Positions 48,401-58,440 of a DNA stretch of 64,000 nucleotides are shown piece after piece. Location: NCBI GenBank assembly GCA_004352715.1, contig SCFE01000058.1, positions 754,882 through 818,881 of the forward strand. Direction: 5' to 3'. Position 1 is the first letter of the stretch, and every line of letters starts with the position of its first letter. The notes under the pieces were generated by a model. The model was not told the DNA's origin and searched no databases. It worked only from the letters and a program-made list of their open reading frames with translations. This DNA is from Hofstenia miamia (taxonomy: Eukaryota > Xenacoelomorpha > Acoela). A program made the position numbers and the translations under genes.

Positions 48401-48493
48401 AGGTTCCACTTTGGTCACAATTCTTAATTCAATTGGCTTTGTCAGGACAATACCAATGTAAAAAGAAAAAATCATTATGATCTTGGCCAGCAT
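42105..48493 (-). CDS. Ionotropic glutamate receptor-like channel, copy 3, with a 5-kb intron
   Basis: Two exons: 48493-47382 and 42330-42105, joined in phase 2 across an intron of about 5.05 kb (AG|GTAAAT donor, TTTTTAG acceptor). The product is about 445 residues. Exon 1 has a signal peptide (1-18), S1 (EPPFVEID, WNGMVGEL, ITSLR with Arg111), M1, pore loop VMATQGPVISP (Gln192), M3 YFTAKLTANFT, and S2 (NNGAVYSVF, ISES, KPCN). Exon 2 gives HRWWEDRNEC, M4 (GVFIILCVGVGLGLF) and a longer basic tail ending KVCRRT. Both exons keep open frames and exact alignment with the paralogues, so the exon pairing is well supported even though no transcript is available. The intron holds LINE fragments, TA repeats and a 21-N gap. 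Closest to copy 2 by eye. Confidence 0.85.
42448..42530. repeat. (TA)n microsatellite in iGluR copy 3 intron
   Basis: TA repeats with a few interruptions (TTTATATATTTA, TGTACATATATAG). Confidence 0.9.
43040..43450 (+). mobile_element. LINE 3' end inside iGluR copy 3 intron
   Basis: Plus-strand frames read KKIERFQKRAFKIISPNKDY (about 43057), the usual post-RT motif of LINEs. Then come VKKYARN and, after frameshifts, LNYHLHNARKFI and SRTNLRKHSFAS (about 43248-43325), the C-terminal tail. It ends in an (ATT)n tail at about 43424-43442. It is antisense to the receptor gene and 5'-truncated. Confidence 0.7.
43451..46280. other. Rest of iGluR copy 3 intron: unassigned
   Basis: AT-rich intron sequence with a GC-rich GGTACCCGCCGG patch at about 43641-43690, a TA run and 21 unknown bases (43739-43759). 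A 93-codon plus frame at 44527-44808 has no recognisable homology. Confidence 0.4.
46290..46860 (+). mobile_element. LINE reverse transcriptase fragment inside iGluR copy 3 intron
   Basis: Plus-strand pieces read KQRVLMNNMKSDYVAIDRDVAQGTVI (in parts; about 46312-46390). DVAQGT replaces the LINE RT motif GVPQGS/T. A degraded YADD region (QCTDDNCLI, about 46456) follows. Farther on VDIGKDLKFDKFI (about 46634) stands for the YLGV.iD motif, and SGVRRLYHLRNLLP (about 46698) is the following RT/thumb segment. Stops and frameshifts throughout. It may be the upstream part of the same insertion class as the fragment at 43040, but the order on the plus strand (RT right of tail) shows they are separate insertions or rearranged. 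Confidence 0.7.
46861..47381. other. Donor-proximal part of iGluR copy 3 intron
   Basis: Contains a short (CA)n run at about 47231-47246 and no recognised coding sequence. Confidence 0.4.
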
Positions 48494-48505
48494 GTTATAA
48501 TTTTT

Positions 48506-48507
48506 CT
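48506..48507 (-). other. Conserved 3' splice (or trans-splice) acceptor upstream of copy 3 ATG
   Basis: TTTTAG on the minus strand ends 12 nt before the ATG, as in copies 1 and 2, although the 12 intervening bases differ. Confidence 0.6.
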
Positions 48508-50127
48508 AAAATAGATTATGTTAAAATATTTCTAAATAAGATCTTTTTATCTAATGAATCTAGCAGATTTCCTTAAATCTATCAAATAAATTTGTTTAAT
48601 TAAGTTGGCAGAGAGCTCGGCAATTAATCATGATTGGCTAGAAATTTCTTAGGTAACAATCATGCTGAGGCTTGAAGAAATTAGCATCTATTGTTTCAAA
48701 TTCTTGATATGAATGCTCGATTATGAATTTTGGCGATCTTAAGGCATTCATTAAGTGCTTAGAGTTCTTTTACTACTAAGCTTGCAATTTCGAAATATTA
48801 ACTGAATAAAAATTTTGAAATCTATTCTAATATGGTAAGTCTTATGGAACATTTTGATAGTCCATATTGTTAAATTAATAAAATGCTTATAAATATTGTG
48901 CCAACACAATATAAATCTCACCGAAGGTATGTAGCCGAGACATACTTGAGTGACAATACATAACCCATAATTACCCGACACTGACCCATCCTGAAATTTT
49001 GTTCCACAACCAAAAATTGTGGTACATTACTTGAACAAATATATATAAAGTAGGTAAATTACTGTTTAAAAGTATAAATCACATAGACTGTATCTGTATG
49101 ATATCCTATATTTTATCAAAAATCAGGGAAATTGGCTAAATTTCTAGATCAATGTTAGCCTAGAGGTGTTCTCGTGCCTTGTGGTGCGAGTGTGGCTTTA
49201 GAGTCCCCTATGTATCTAAATATTGAAAATAAGTCGTTCTTACTTATTATGAAACTGTATTTCTGCAAGGTTATATAGGCTATATTTACATGCCGTGAAC
49301 CATGCTCATACGATCCAACATACCCGCTCCAAATCACGCAAACTATTACGCACATGATCCAGGATCCATATCACACGTGGTTCATACACAGATCTCGTAG
49401 GTAGTATATGTGACTTTGTGGAATAAGTCATATATTTTTGGTAACAATAGACATTTTCCAAATATGACTTTCCAAGAACTATAAATTTAACCTGAAGTAA
49501 ATATTTAGTTTGAAAATAATCAAAATTGTTCCTTTGTAGATAACCAGTACATTTACTACCACTTTTCACTTGAAAGCTTCATGTAAACGAAATAACAATA
49601 CAATAAATTTCAGTGTGAAAACTAACTTATATTATTGTCAAAATAAAGGAACTTGTATATGGTAAAGTGCATTATTAATCAAATAACACCTTTGCCTTCG
49701 AATGAAGGGGCCCATTTCATTAATTCTAACGTGAAACAAATATTACAGTATTATTCAAGAAAACTATTTGCCATTTGAAGTTCATAAACTTGTGGAAAAG
49801 TGACAAATGGAGTGCATAGCTACATGTATTTACAAAAACTGAAATTCCTATGTCCGATAATATTGGCAATTTGTGTAAACAGCCTTTCGGTTCGCATACA
49901 CAAAAGCAAGTTTACCTACTAAAAATTATCAACAATTTATCTAGCAATTCTTCCTTTCATGAAAGGTATCTTGATATGAGTAACCTTATAGTTAGAACGC
50001 CATGGCAAGAAATAGAAACATATATTTTTAGGAATATTACAGTGCATCCTCGATTATCCGGCTTCTATTGAACGGACGACAATAAAAAATGGGCAGCATA
50101 ATCCGAAAAGGCCGAATAATTCCAATT
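48508..50127. other. Upstream region of iGluR copy 3, unassigned
   Basis: About 1.6 kb in which the promoter and leader of copy 3 would be expected. No identifiable core promoter. Short frames (for example 49569-49306, 49850-50071) are unidentified. Confidence 0.3.
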
Positions 50128-50215
50128 ATATATATATATAAAATATATATTATTATATATATAATATATTATATATATTATTATATATATAATATTATAT
50201 ATATATATATATAAT
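50128..50215. repeat. Compound (TA)n/TATTA repeat
   Basis: TA repeats interrupted by TATTATTATA units; self-complementary throughout. Confidence 0.9.
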
Positions 50216-50753
50216 CTAGCTTTTACTAATACACAAAAATTATGAATAATAAGTATAGAATCGGATAAACTGTAAAATTAAAATTTTAGATTATTTATAG
50301 TTTTGGCAATGACTACATTTCACACTATATTTGAAAGTAAAGTTTTCCAAGCTCAAATAATAAAGTATTCCTTCATCTGCATACTTCGTATTTAATTACC
50401 CTAGGATTTATTGATCTATGAGGCGCCATATTATATACTAAAAACTAATATTAGCGGAAAAGGGAGGCTAGCATAGCCGCCACAAAATCGAAAAACGGAT
50501 AACCAAAATAGAGATAATCGCGACTACACTGTACTCTATTTTTCAATCCTAAGATAATGACATTAATCAAAGAGTGTGCAATATAATTCTATTTTTGATA
50601 CCTCTCCTATATGACTTTTATATACTAATGAGCATTAACATTTCATCTACATGTATACCTAAAGGTTGTTAAGAATCAAATCTAAACTTTGAATAGGTAA
50701 GAAAACTTTTTTTTCACATTTGCATATATATACATATATATATATATATATAT
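50216..50753. other. Unassigned spacer ending in TA repeat
   Basis: Nothing recognised. A TA run at about 50724-50753 leads into unknown bases 50754-50774. Confidence 0.4.
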
Positions 50754-50774
50754 NNNNNNNNNNNNNNNNNNNNN

Positions 50775-51149
50775 GGACCCGTAACGGATACGGACAAAAG
50801 TGTACACTGTACAGGTACGGTTTTTTATACTGCGGGTTATTTGCTCTGCATGAATATTTGTTGTTGTTGTTCAAGAATCTAAAATCTTAGCACCATGCGT
50901 TGATGTACCAATAGGTCTATTTTATATATTTACGTATATGTATTTCGTNNNNNNNNNNNNNNNNNNNNNGGACCAGTAACGGATACGGACAAAAGTGTAC
51001 ACTGTACAGGTACGGTTTTTTATACTGCGGGTTACGGGCCAGGCATATTTGCTCTGCATGAATATTTGTTGTTGTTGTTCAAGGATCTAAAATCTTAGCA
51101 CCATGCGTTGATGTACCAATAGGTCTATTTTATATATTTATGTATATGT
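50775..51149. repeat. Two near-identical copies separated by 21 Ns
   Basis: The block from GGACCCGTAACGGATACGG (50775) to ATTTCGT (50948) recurs from 50970 to about 51149 with few changes: GGACCA for GGACCC and an extra ACGGGCCAGGCAT. Both copies contain a (TTG)n run. Each is preceded by a 21-N gap. The pattern fits two alleles or overlapping contigs laid end to end. The ACCCGTAACGG word links it to the dispersed GC-rich patches elsewhere. Confidence 0.75.
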
Positions 51150-51214
51150 ATTTCGCATAACACTAACCTTCATATAAATTTATCATGAAAATTCTAACGC
51201 AATACATAAAACAT

Positions 51215-52113
51215 TACACATAAAATTATTTGCTTTTGTCAATTTTAAAGAATTCCTTTTCGCTGTCTTCTTCTGATATAGCTTTGATTATAATATCTTA
51301 TGTACATTATAGTATAACGTAAGAAGCGTGAGTTATCACTTCAGAAGGCGAAGTAATGTAATTTAATTATTTTACAATGTCACACAAGCAGTGCAATGTA
51401 GTTTCTATTTAATTATTTTTACATTGTTTGATATGTAGGATTATGGTTAGGGCCCGGATTTATATGCTTAAAAATATCCCGCAAATACGCCCTCAAACAA
51501 TGAACTGAATTTTCGAATATATGCTTTAAAATTTTCATGAAAACTGCATTATAGGGAAAATTACCAATACATACACATTTATAGCAATAGACACTTAAAT
51601 ATTCCATCTAGGTCATGAATGTGGCCCACCTAGACAAGATGCACATTTCTGTATATAGGAACTACACATAAAATTATTTGCTTTTGTCAATTTTAAAGAA
51701 TTCCTTTTCGCTGTCTTCTTCTGATATAGCTTGATTATAATATATTACTTATGTACATTATAGTATAACGTAAGAAGCGTGAGTTATCACTTCAGAAGGC
51801 GAAGTAATGTAATTTAATTATTTTACAATGTCACACAAGCAGTGCAATGTAGTTTCTATTTAATTATTTTTACATTGTTTGATATGTAGGATTATGGTTA
51901 GGGCTCGGATTTATATGCTTAAAAATATCCCGCAAATACGCCCTCAAACAATGAACTGAATTTTCGAATATATGCTTTAAAATTTTCATGAAAACTGCAT
52001 TATAGGGAAAATTACCAATACATACACATTTATAGCAATAGACACTTAAATATTCCATCTAGGTCATGAATGTGGCCCACCTAGACAAGATGCACATTTC
52101 TGTATATAGGAAC
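51215..52113. repeat. Direct tandem duplication, unit about 450 bp
   Basis: Unit 1 (51215-51662) and unit 2 (51663-52113) are directly adjacent and differ by a few bases: GGCCCGG versus GGCTCGG, TAGCTTTGATT versus TAGCTTGATT, and a short insertion near 51742. No Ns separate them. A 62-codon minus frame occurs in each unit with one amino-acid difference; it has no recognised homology and may be chance. Confidence 0.85.
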
Positions 52114-52603
52114 ATTTAAAGGATTAACATCAATTGTTTGGAACTTTTCATGTTTATAAGTAGTGCAAATATTCTCATGGATCGTAAATCTAGATTTCCT
52201 GTAAGGGATAAAGCTTTTCTTTGTACTTCCCCCATGTATTAGTTCAATGACATTATCGAGGATTTCAACCTGACAGCAAGGAAATAACCGCCCTTGCATT
52301 TGCGTTATAGCTTCAGAGCGAAAATGAAAGATACCATAATGAAACACAATTCCCACATTAAGTTGTTTTCCAGAAAATGATTAAGTTTAAAAATTTAAAA
52401 TATTTGTAAGTATTGAGTTTCGAGTTGGAATATGCGAGCTATCATAGATAAATATACGTTAAGGAAAACTGTGTCCAAAAATGCGTAAAAATCTGCTTTG
52501 TACCTTAAGCATATAAATCCTAGCCATGATTATGGTTATGATGTTTGAAGCACGCTTTCCAATTGATTGACAAAACTTGTTGATTAACCTGCTGAGAATC
52601 GAN

Positions 52604-53222
52604 TCTTGCTTTATATGCAAAACTATAAAAATATTCAATTATTTCTCATTAGCAGCATAGCCTTCTACACTTTTTAGTCTATATTTTGAACTATACATTT
52701 AATATAACTGTTAGGTGATTTACAAAAAAAGTTCTTAGGAAAAACATTTTGATCTATTTTTACAACCCTTAATACAGAAAAACTCGCATCGAATCTTCCT
52801 CCGTTTGCTCCTCATCGGTTTTCACTCAAAAGTGTTTTCAAGATGACTAGCATGCTCAGTTTGTTGATACAGCCACCATTCGTAATTTCAGCAGCATTGA
52901 TCAGTCTATTGCTCCAGATGATTATTTATTTTACAGCTGAAGAGAATCATAGTGAATTTTTGCAAACTTGTAGTGAGCCTCTACCTGAAGTAATATATTG
53001 CATTTAGATTGATAATGCTTTGCGTGTAAAGTTGTTCTACAAAGGTTCACCAGTGCCACTGCCGCAATGATTTCGCCATGGTCATGATTGTCGCTTAGTA
53101 CACCGAATTATGCATTACAATTTCCCTAGTAACTTAGAAGACGAAGGTGAGAAGCACAATTTCGATATTTGAGGAACTGCGAGCATTCAGATTTAAAAAG
53201 AGACCAGTGTATTCAGCAAAAG
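52604..53222 (+). pseudogene. P-element/THAP-like transposase fragment, copy 1
   Basis: The segment lies between single Ns at 52603 and 53223 and duplicates the left part of 53643-54170 with indels. Plus-strand pieces read FLQTCSEPLPEV (about 52957), RVKLFYKGSPVPLPQ (about 53024), then RHGHDCRLVHRIMHYNFPSNLEDEGE (in parts; about 53074-53150) and FEELRAFRFKKRPVYSAK (about 53164). The order PVPLP..RHGHDCRL..NFP, then KKRPVYS, recalls THAP-domain/P-element-type transposases of invertebrates. This is from memory of the family, not from a search. Stops interrupt it. Confidence 0.4.
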
Positions 53223-53245
53223 NCTATTCGACTAGTTTTATTACC

Positions 53246-53381
53246 GTTCAGACTATCGACTTTTATCTGTGATAAATTATCAGATGACAATAATTTAGCT
53301 GTTTTGCCAAAAAAATCGAATGGAGCGTTCAGACTATCGACTTTTATCACCGCTTTCTTGACAGATGATAAAAGTCGATAG
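53246..53381. repeat. Hairpin repeat: GTTCAGACTATCGACTTTTATC units
   Basis: The 22-bp unit occurs twice in direct orientation (53246-53267 and 53327-53348). Its inner 15 bases recur inverted at 53367-53381, making a 15-bp-stem hairpin with an 18-base loop. It resembles a very short MITE or snap-back repeat and sits right beside the single-N join at 53223. Confidence 0.7.
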
Positions 53382-53642
53382 TGGGAACACACCTTTAATT
53401 ATGACTTTATAGTTGTAAAATTGAAATTCTTAATTATTTCAAAAAAAACTTAAATTTTATTTATTGATGTAATCTTCATTGATTTCTATATCAGTTTAAA
53501 TATGTGTTTTTTTAATAGTACAGTTGAAGGTTTTCTTGTTGCATTAAGCAATTTCAGTTAAATAACATTTAGCTACGAGCATATCGGGCTTAGAATACAG
53601 GTGCGGGCCCTACACTAGATCATGCTAATTAAGCTAAGTTAT

Positions 53643-54756
53643 TGCTTTTATATGCAAAACTATAAAAATATTCAATTATTTCTCATTAGCAGCATAGGCT
53701 TCTACACTTTTTAGTCTATATTTTGAACTATACCTTTAATATAACTGTTAGGTGATTTACAAAAAAGGTACTTAGGAAAAACATTTTCGTATATTTTTAC
53801 AACCTTTAGTACAGAAAGAATTTTCCTCCGTTTGCTCCTCATCGGTTTTCACTCAAAAGTGTTTTCAAGATGACTAGTATTCTCAGTTTATTGATGCAGC
53901 CACCACTCGTAATTTCAGCAGCATTGATCAGTCTATTGCTCCAGATGATTATTTATTTTACAAACTTGTAGTGAGCCTCTACCTGAAGTAACATATTGCA
54001 TTCAGATTGATAATGATTTACGTGTAAAGTTGTTCTACAAATGTTCACCAGTCCCACTGAAGCAATGATTTCATTAGTAACTTAGAAGACGAAGGTGAGC
54101 AGCACAATTTCGATATTTGAGGAACTGCGAGAATTCAGGCTTAAAAAGAGACCAGTGTATTCAGCAAATTCATTCAATTTTCTTTGATGTTACGTTACAT
54201 AGCCCTACAGTCACATAACCTGTTGTTGCAGGATTTTCCTCTTCCGTCTGTATACTTCCTGAGGAAGACATCTTCTGAAGAGTTAGATTCCATCAAATCA
54301 GTTTTTTGTGAAACTCTCTTTTTTGGCATTACATCTGAATTTTAAATTTTCGAGGAATTTAAGTATTTTCAGGATCTCTCTAGGGGATAATTGACTGTTC
54401 CCTCCAATACTCTCATCCAGTATGTCAGTGATGCTTTTATTCTGCTTGACTTAACACCTAAGCATATTCGAACGTTAAGTCTTCCAACAAAGATAGCGTC
54501 AAAGACTGTCCTCAGACAATTTATTCAATTCTCATGTGAATATTCTGATTTTAGTGATTTAGTAAATAGAAAATTATCCAGCATTTTTGTAACAACCAAC
54601 AGAAGCTGTAACAGATATTCTCAAGAAAATATATGGGCGAGTAAAATGCAAATTACCCCGAAATCCAACAAACATTTCCTTTGGAGAAAGGCATCACTGC
54701 AATGCGTACTGCTTCACGATGCAGAAAGATTTCGTGACGGCATAAAAATGTAGGCT
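53643..54756 (+). pseudogene. P-element/THAP-like transposase remnant, copy 2
   Basis: Left part (53643-54167) parallels copy 1 with two deletions. It continues through KKRPVYSAN (about 54143) into LRYIALQSHNLLLQDFPLPS (about 54190-54250) and SEELDSIKSVFCETLFFGI (about 54277-54334), then, after two stops, the 120-codon frame 54391-54753 (IQYVSDAFILLDLTP, KTVLRQFIQFSCEYSDF). The LRY..LQ....LL..FPLPS block resembles the region after the DNA-binding part of THAP/P-element transposases. The catalytic domain is not recognised. No inverted ends found. The assignment is tentative. Confidence 0.42.
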
Positions 54757-55098
54757 AATTTGCAGCATTTGCTAAAAATATTTTTTATGCAAGGTATTAC
54801 GATAGCGCGAGAAATCAATTTTCGTAGGCCATCGCGCGACAGAAATTTTATGTAGCAAGAAATATTTCGTGTAATGGAAAAATATCCTCAATTAAATCCC
54901 AATTTTTATCCAGTTGCATAGAATTTTGAAATTTTGGTCATAAAACTTAAAAATTACGGATTTCATCACAATTCAATTTAGAGAAGCTAAATCTTTGTCA
55001 TTCACTCAGTCTTAATTTGACCGGTTTTAGACCGTTTCATACCGGCCAGTCATAAAATACTGACCCGACCCGACCTGTTGCGGTCTGACCAGTACTGG
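54757..55098. other. Spacer with a GACCGGT-rich patch
   Basis: Sequence at about 55018-55110 is rich in GACCGGT, ACCGGCC and ACCAGTACTGGT words, partly palindromic, likely a repeat terminus. The remainder is unassigned. Confidence 0.4.
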
Positions 55099-55359
55099 TC
55101 AAACTGGTTGACCTGACAGGCTTACACCTATTATAAAACCACCAGAACTATGGTGCTTCTTGATAGCATTTGCCACAACAGCCTTTGAAACCCTCATAAG
55201 CATTGCTATCACCTTTTGCGACATTCCTGCACTGGCATAGACGACGATCTGTGTGGCGGAAATGGAGGGCGTTCCGGGCAACTGGCATAGACGACGATCT
55301 GTGTGGCGGAAATGGAGGGCGTTCCGGGCACCATGACTAAAATCAGAAGACTGACTCAC
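55099..55359 (-). pseudogene. Tc1-like transposase N-terminal (HTH) remnant with a 50-bp tandem duplication
   Basis: The minus frame ends with SQKVIAMLMRVSKAVVANAIKKH (in parts: VIAMLMRVSKAVV and NAIKKHHSSGG), matching the first helix-turn-helix of Tc1 transposases, and SLSGQPV (usually GRGRPR..). Upstream of it the 50 bases 55231-55280 are repeated exactly at 55281-55330. Because 50 is not a multiple of three the repeat is read in two frames and the real start is unclear. The catalytic part is absent. Confidence 0.6.
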
Positions 55360-55980
55360 ATAGCATACTTAGTGTTGAGGCTAATATATTCGCACCAAGA
55401 CATTTAGACTGCTAATTTATTTTGGATTACACCTCTCCATCATTCCTGTGATCACTTCGTGGTTTGAGACATTCAATATGTAACACACATAGTTATTTCA
55501 AACATTCTAAAATCAATACATAAAAAATTACCCAATTGTTTATATAGTTTTTTTATTTTAAAATTGCTCGTAGAGAATTGATCTAGCTCATTTCAATGTC
55601 AAAAATTATGACATGTAGGAAGAACAATTTAATTTTAATTATATGTATATACATCACCTAATGCCGAATGAATTTTATCAAAAACCAATAGCATATATGC
55701 CTGCATTTTTAACGTACTGCTTATAAGCATTTCAATATATTTTAATTGAGTAGATTTTGCTGATAATAAAAAAAGAAGAATGTCTGTCACAAAATGCACA
55801 AAATTTATTTACGTCCATTTGTGGAAGAAAAAACGCAGAAAAATACTCTTCAATTTGAATCCATGTTTGAGGTCTGAAACTTATCATACTATTCAATGTT
55901 TTTAACCATATGTGTGTTTTTAGAGATTGGCCGAATTTATTTATTTCGTTAGTTAAATAATAAATGTTTAGTTGCCTCAA
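55360..55980. other. Unassigned spacer
   Basis: AT-rich. The 82-codon minus frame 55980-55732 is unidentified. Confidence 0.3.
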
Positions 55981-55983
55981 TAT

Positions 55984-56201
55984 AGTGCATCACTGGCTGT
56001 AGCACAATGGTGGTGCCTTGCTGCGATTCATTGACAGGTTAAGTTTTTTTTACCATTGTCATAAATTTTATTTTAGGTTTCAAATANNNNNNNNNNNNNN
56101 TGCATCACTGGCTGTAGCACAATGGTGGTGCCTTGCTGCGATTCATTGACAGGTTAAGTTTTTTTTACCATTGTCATAAATTTTATCTTAGGTTTCAAAT
56201 A
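55984..56201. repeat. Duplicated 100-bp block around a 14-N gap
   Basis: The block TGCATCACTGGCTGTAGCAC...GGTTTCAAATA ends at 56086. After 14 Ns (56087-56100) it recurs at 56101 with one change (TTATTTTAGG versus TTATCTTAGG). It is probably the overlap of two contigs or alleles left unmerged. Confidence 0.8.
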
Positions 56202-56242
56202 GAACTAACTTTACTTATTGACTGATTAGGTATATATTTTAT

Positions 56243-56640
56243 GCAAGTGGTAGGCGCCGCCGTCAGCCGAAAATGTCGGCGGCGCAGCCGGCTGAGCGAC
56301 ATCTATAGAACTGGATTAGACTGCAAATATTTTTCTTGAAATCCTATAAGGCCTACAGTACTGTAAAAACTGCACATGATACAAGCAGTATTGCGAAACT
56401 ATTTATCTTCAAAAAGGTTCATCATGTGCTTCCAGGCTATATTATTAATAAGACATAACGTAATCAATGTTAACGTCACTACCACATCAAATACATTAAA
56501 TGCGGTTTCCTTTTTATGACACATTTCTTTTGTCTTGACATAGTATTAGTATGTTTAATTATCAATCGGTTCAGCCGTCTAAATTTTCTGGTAGATAGCT
56601 GACCTAAAATAGGTCGGCGGCGGCTCAGCCGGCCCAGCCC
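56243..56640. mobile_element. hAT-type MITE, second copy, about 398 bp
   Basis: Shares with the 1187-1689 element the GGCGCCGCCGTCA start region, CCGGCTGAG, ATCTATAGAAC.GGATTAGACT and the AATCGGTTCAG..GTCTAAATTTTC right-hand block. Near the left end GCGCCGCCG and CGGCGGCGC form a perfect 9-bp stem with a short loop. The 8-bp word TATTTTAT occurs at 56235-56242 and 56641-56648 and may be the target duplication. By alignment to the first copy, however, the boundaries would be one or two bases different, so the exact ends are uncertain. Confidence 0.7.
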
Positions 56641-57399
56641 TATTTTATACTAAATTCAATATTTTTTATGTAATTATATATACATGTATTAGAGCTGGGA
56701 GTTAAATTCCGGTAGTGGGGATTAGTTGCTCTTATCAAGAATAAGGATAAATCGATTATCATATAATAATAAATACGCTTTATTTTTGTAAACAATGCAA
56801 TCTTTTTAGTGACAAACTTTGAGATTTCCATTTTAGACAAAAACAGGCTCGAATAATGCTGTCTCAACTTTCCCTGCCAAAGACAACAATAGCTGTAATA
56901 TTTTAACGCTTCATTCAACTGCATGGGAATGCCATGGAATGTTGAAAAAAGGACATTTAGGATTTTTATTGCATTTGCGAATGCCACTTTTTCTACTACC
57001 CAGAGTCCCGATCTGCTTTGATTTTTTGACAAGCAAGCTCCCAAAAGTGCTTATTATCATCTGATAATGTGCAAATTAGCACTTTAAATCGCAAACAATC
57101 CAGTAATTTTTGAGACCATTGAATCAACTGCCATAAAAGCTTGGCAACATTAAAACATTGAGGATTTTTCTACATTGAAACATGTTGGAGTGTAGACGTT
57201 TAGTATATAAGTGACCATTACATTAAGTACATTCATTTGTGCTTGGTAGAACTCTAGAGTCGTAAGTAGCAAAACTCTGTTTGCCATGCTTAACCACCTT
57301 GAATAGTTTAGGGTTCGAAGAGTCAATCTGTTATTTCTCTTTTTTCAATCGCTTTAGAATATATGAAATAAGTATTTCCGATATTTACTAAAATTCAGA
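56641..57399. other. Unassigned sequence with a coding-like minus frame
   Basis: The 134-codon minus frame 57044-56640 (with VVEKVAFANAIKILNV and YSYCCLWQGKLRQHY) is the longest non-receptor frame nearby, but I do not recognise it. A TAGAGCTGGG word at about 56690 resembles a hAT end. It could be the 3' part of the neighbouring piggyBac insertion or a separate repeat. Confidence 0.3.
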
Positions 57400-58440
57400 A
57401 ACAGGTCCTACATGTAAATTCCTCAATATTATCATCCATCATGTCGACTCTGCCTTTGCCTTTGTTTTAGTCCACTTTCATTTGCGGCTTGAGTTGAGGC
57501 TCTTGACTAATGTTGCTTGCTGAATGTGATCAACTTAGCAACACCACAACTCTATTCCTTTTGCAAGCGTAACTTGCAAACTGTAATTTGTTGGAATTGT
57601 CATACAAAAATTTCCTGGAAAACAGTTCACGCCTTTAATTTCTTTAGATGTGGGGAACATCACGTCTAGTTAGTCTTATGGTGCCAAATAGTGTAAGCCC
57701 ATGCTGCAGCAAGGAAACTGCCACACATTGCGAAGTATAGTAACTGTCAGCAACAATGTTTCTATTAGTGTTCTTTTACAATGGCTGAGATCCATCAGAA
57801 TATCATACGCCTAGTTATGATGGACATTTTTTTTGTCTGCATATATATTTCCTCGGAGTGCATAAACATTATTTGCATTACACAACCAAAAAAGTTTGAT
57901 GCCATATTTCTTGTGCTTAGATGGCATATATGTGCGCCCACGGTATCCAATAAGTTGTTCATCAACAGTCAAGGTCTTAGAGAGTTTATAATACAGATTC
58001 AGAGCTTCATTGAATGTTGTCTATAAGGCAGTAAATGCAGCCAATTTATCTGTAAATTTCATTGTTCACGAATGCCGATGTTGTCAAAATGTAATGCTGA
58101 AAACAGAAACTTTATACTTTGAAATCCAATTACATTCCTATGAAGTGGTGGTACATCCACAGGATGCCAAAATCTTGCAAACACTTATAATTCTAACAAT
58201 CTACTCCTTCTTGCAATAATTTCATCAATACTAATTTGTCCCATTTATAGTAAGTGATTCTATTTGTTGTACAAAGCATCATGCATTTTCATATTTGCAT
58301 GGCTGACCACATCAGACAATGTAGCCTCTGACAAAAAAATGCAAAAGACTTTCAAGTTGTTTCATGTGTGAGCAATATTTCCATGTGATTGAGAAATAAT
58401 TTTAAATGATCTCGGTTGACCAGGGGTGAAGGAAGTGTCA
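57400..58440 (-). pseudogene. piggyBac transposase remnant
   Basis: Minus-strand blocks occur in piggyBac order: LFSALHFDNIGIRE (about 58100), DKLAAFTAL (about 58050), LTVDEQLIGYRGRTYMPSK (about 57990-57930) with the first catalytic Asp, YGIKLFWLCNANNVYALRG (about 57900-57845), NIVADSYYTSQCVAVSLL (about 57770-57715) with the second Asp, FGTIRLTRRDVP (about 57690-57655), KLQFASYACKRNRVV (about 57580-57545), and KGKGRVDMMDDNI (about 57465-57425) with the third Asp. All three catalytic Asp positions can be seen, but stops and frameshifts separate the blocks. A Cys-rich C-terminal finger was not found. TTAA-flanked ends were not located. Confidence 0.85.

Noticed and set aside
51419-52058. Twin 62-codon minus frames in the tandem duplication
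   Set aside because: They differ by one residue only because the DNA is duplicated. There is no recognisable domain, splice support or codon signal.
53580-53640. Possible tRNA gene (GC-richer GGTGCGGGCCC patch)
   Set aside because: No cloverleaf with A and B boxes in the right order could be drawn. No convincing tRNA or rRNA was seen anywhere in the window.
57781-58219. Two plus-strand frames of 81 and 69 codons
   Set aside because: They are antisense to the piggyBac transposase blocks, which explain the base pattern.
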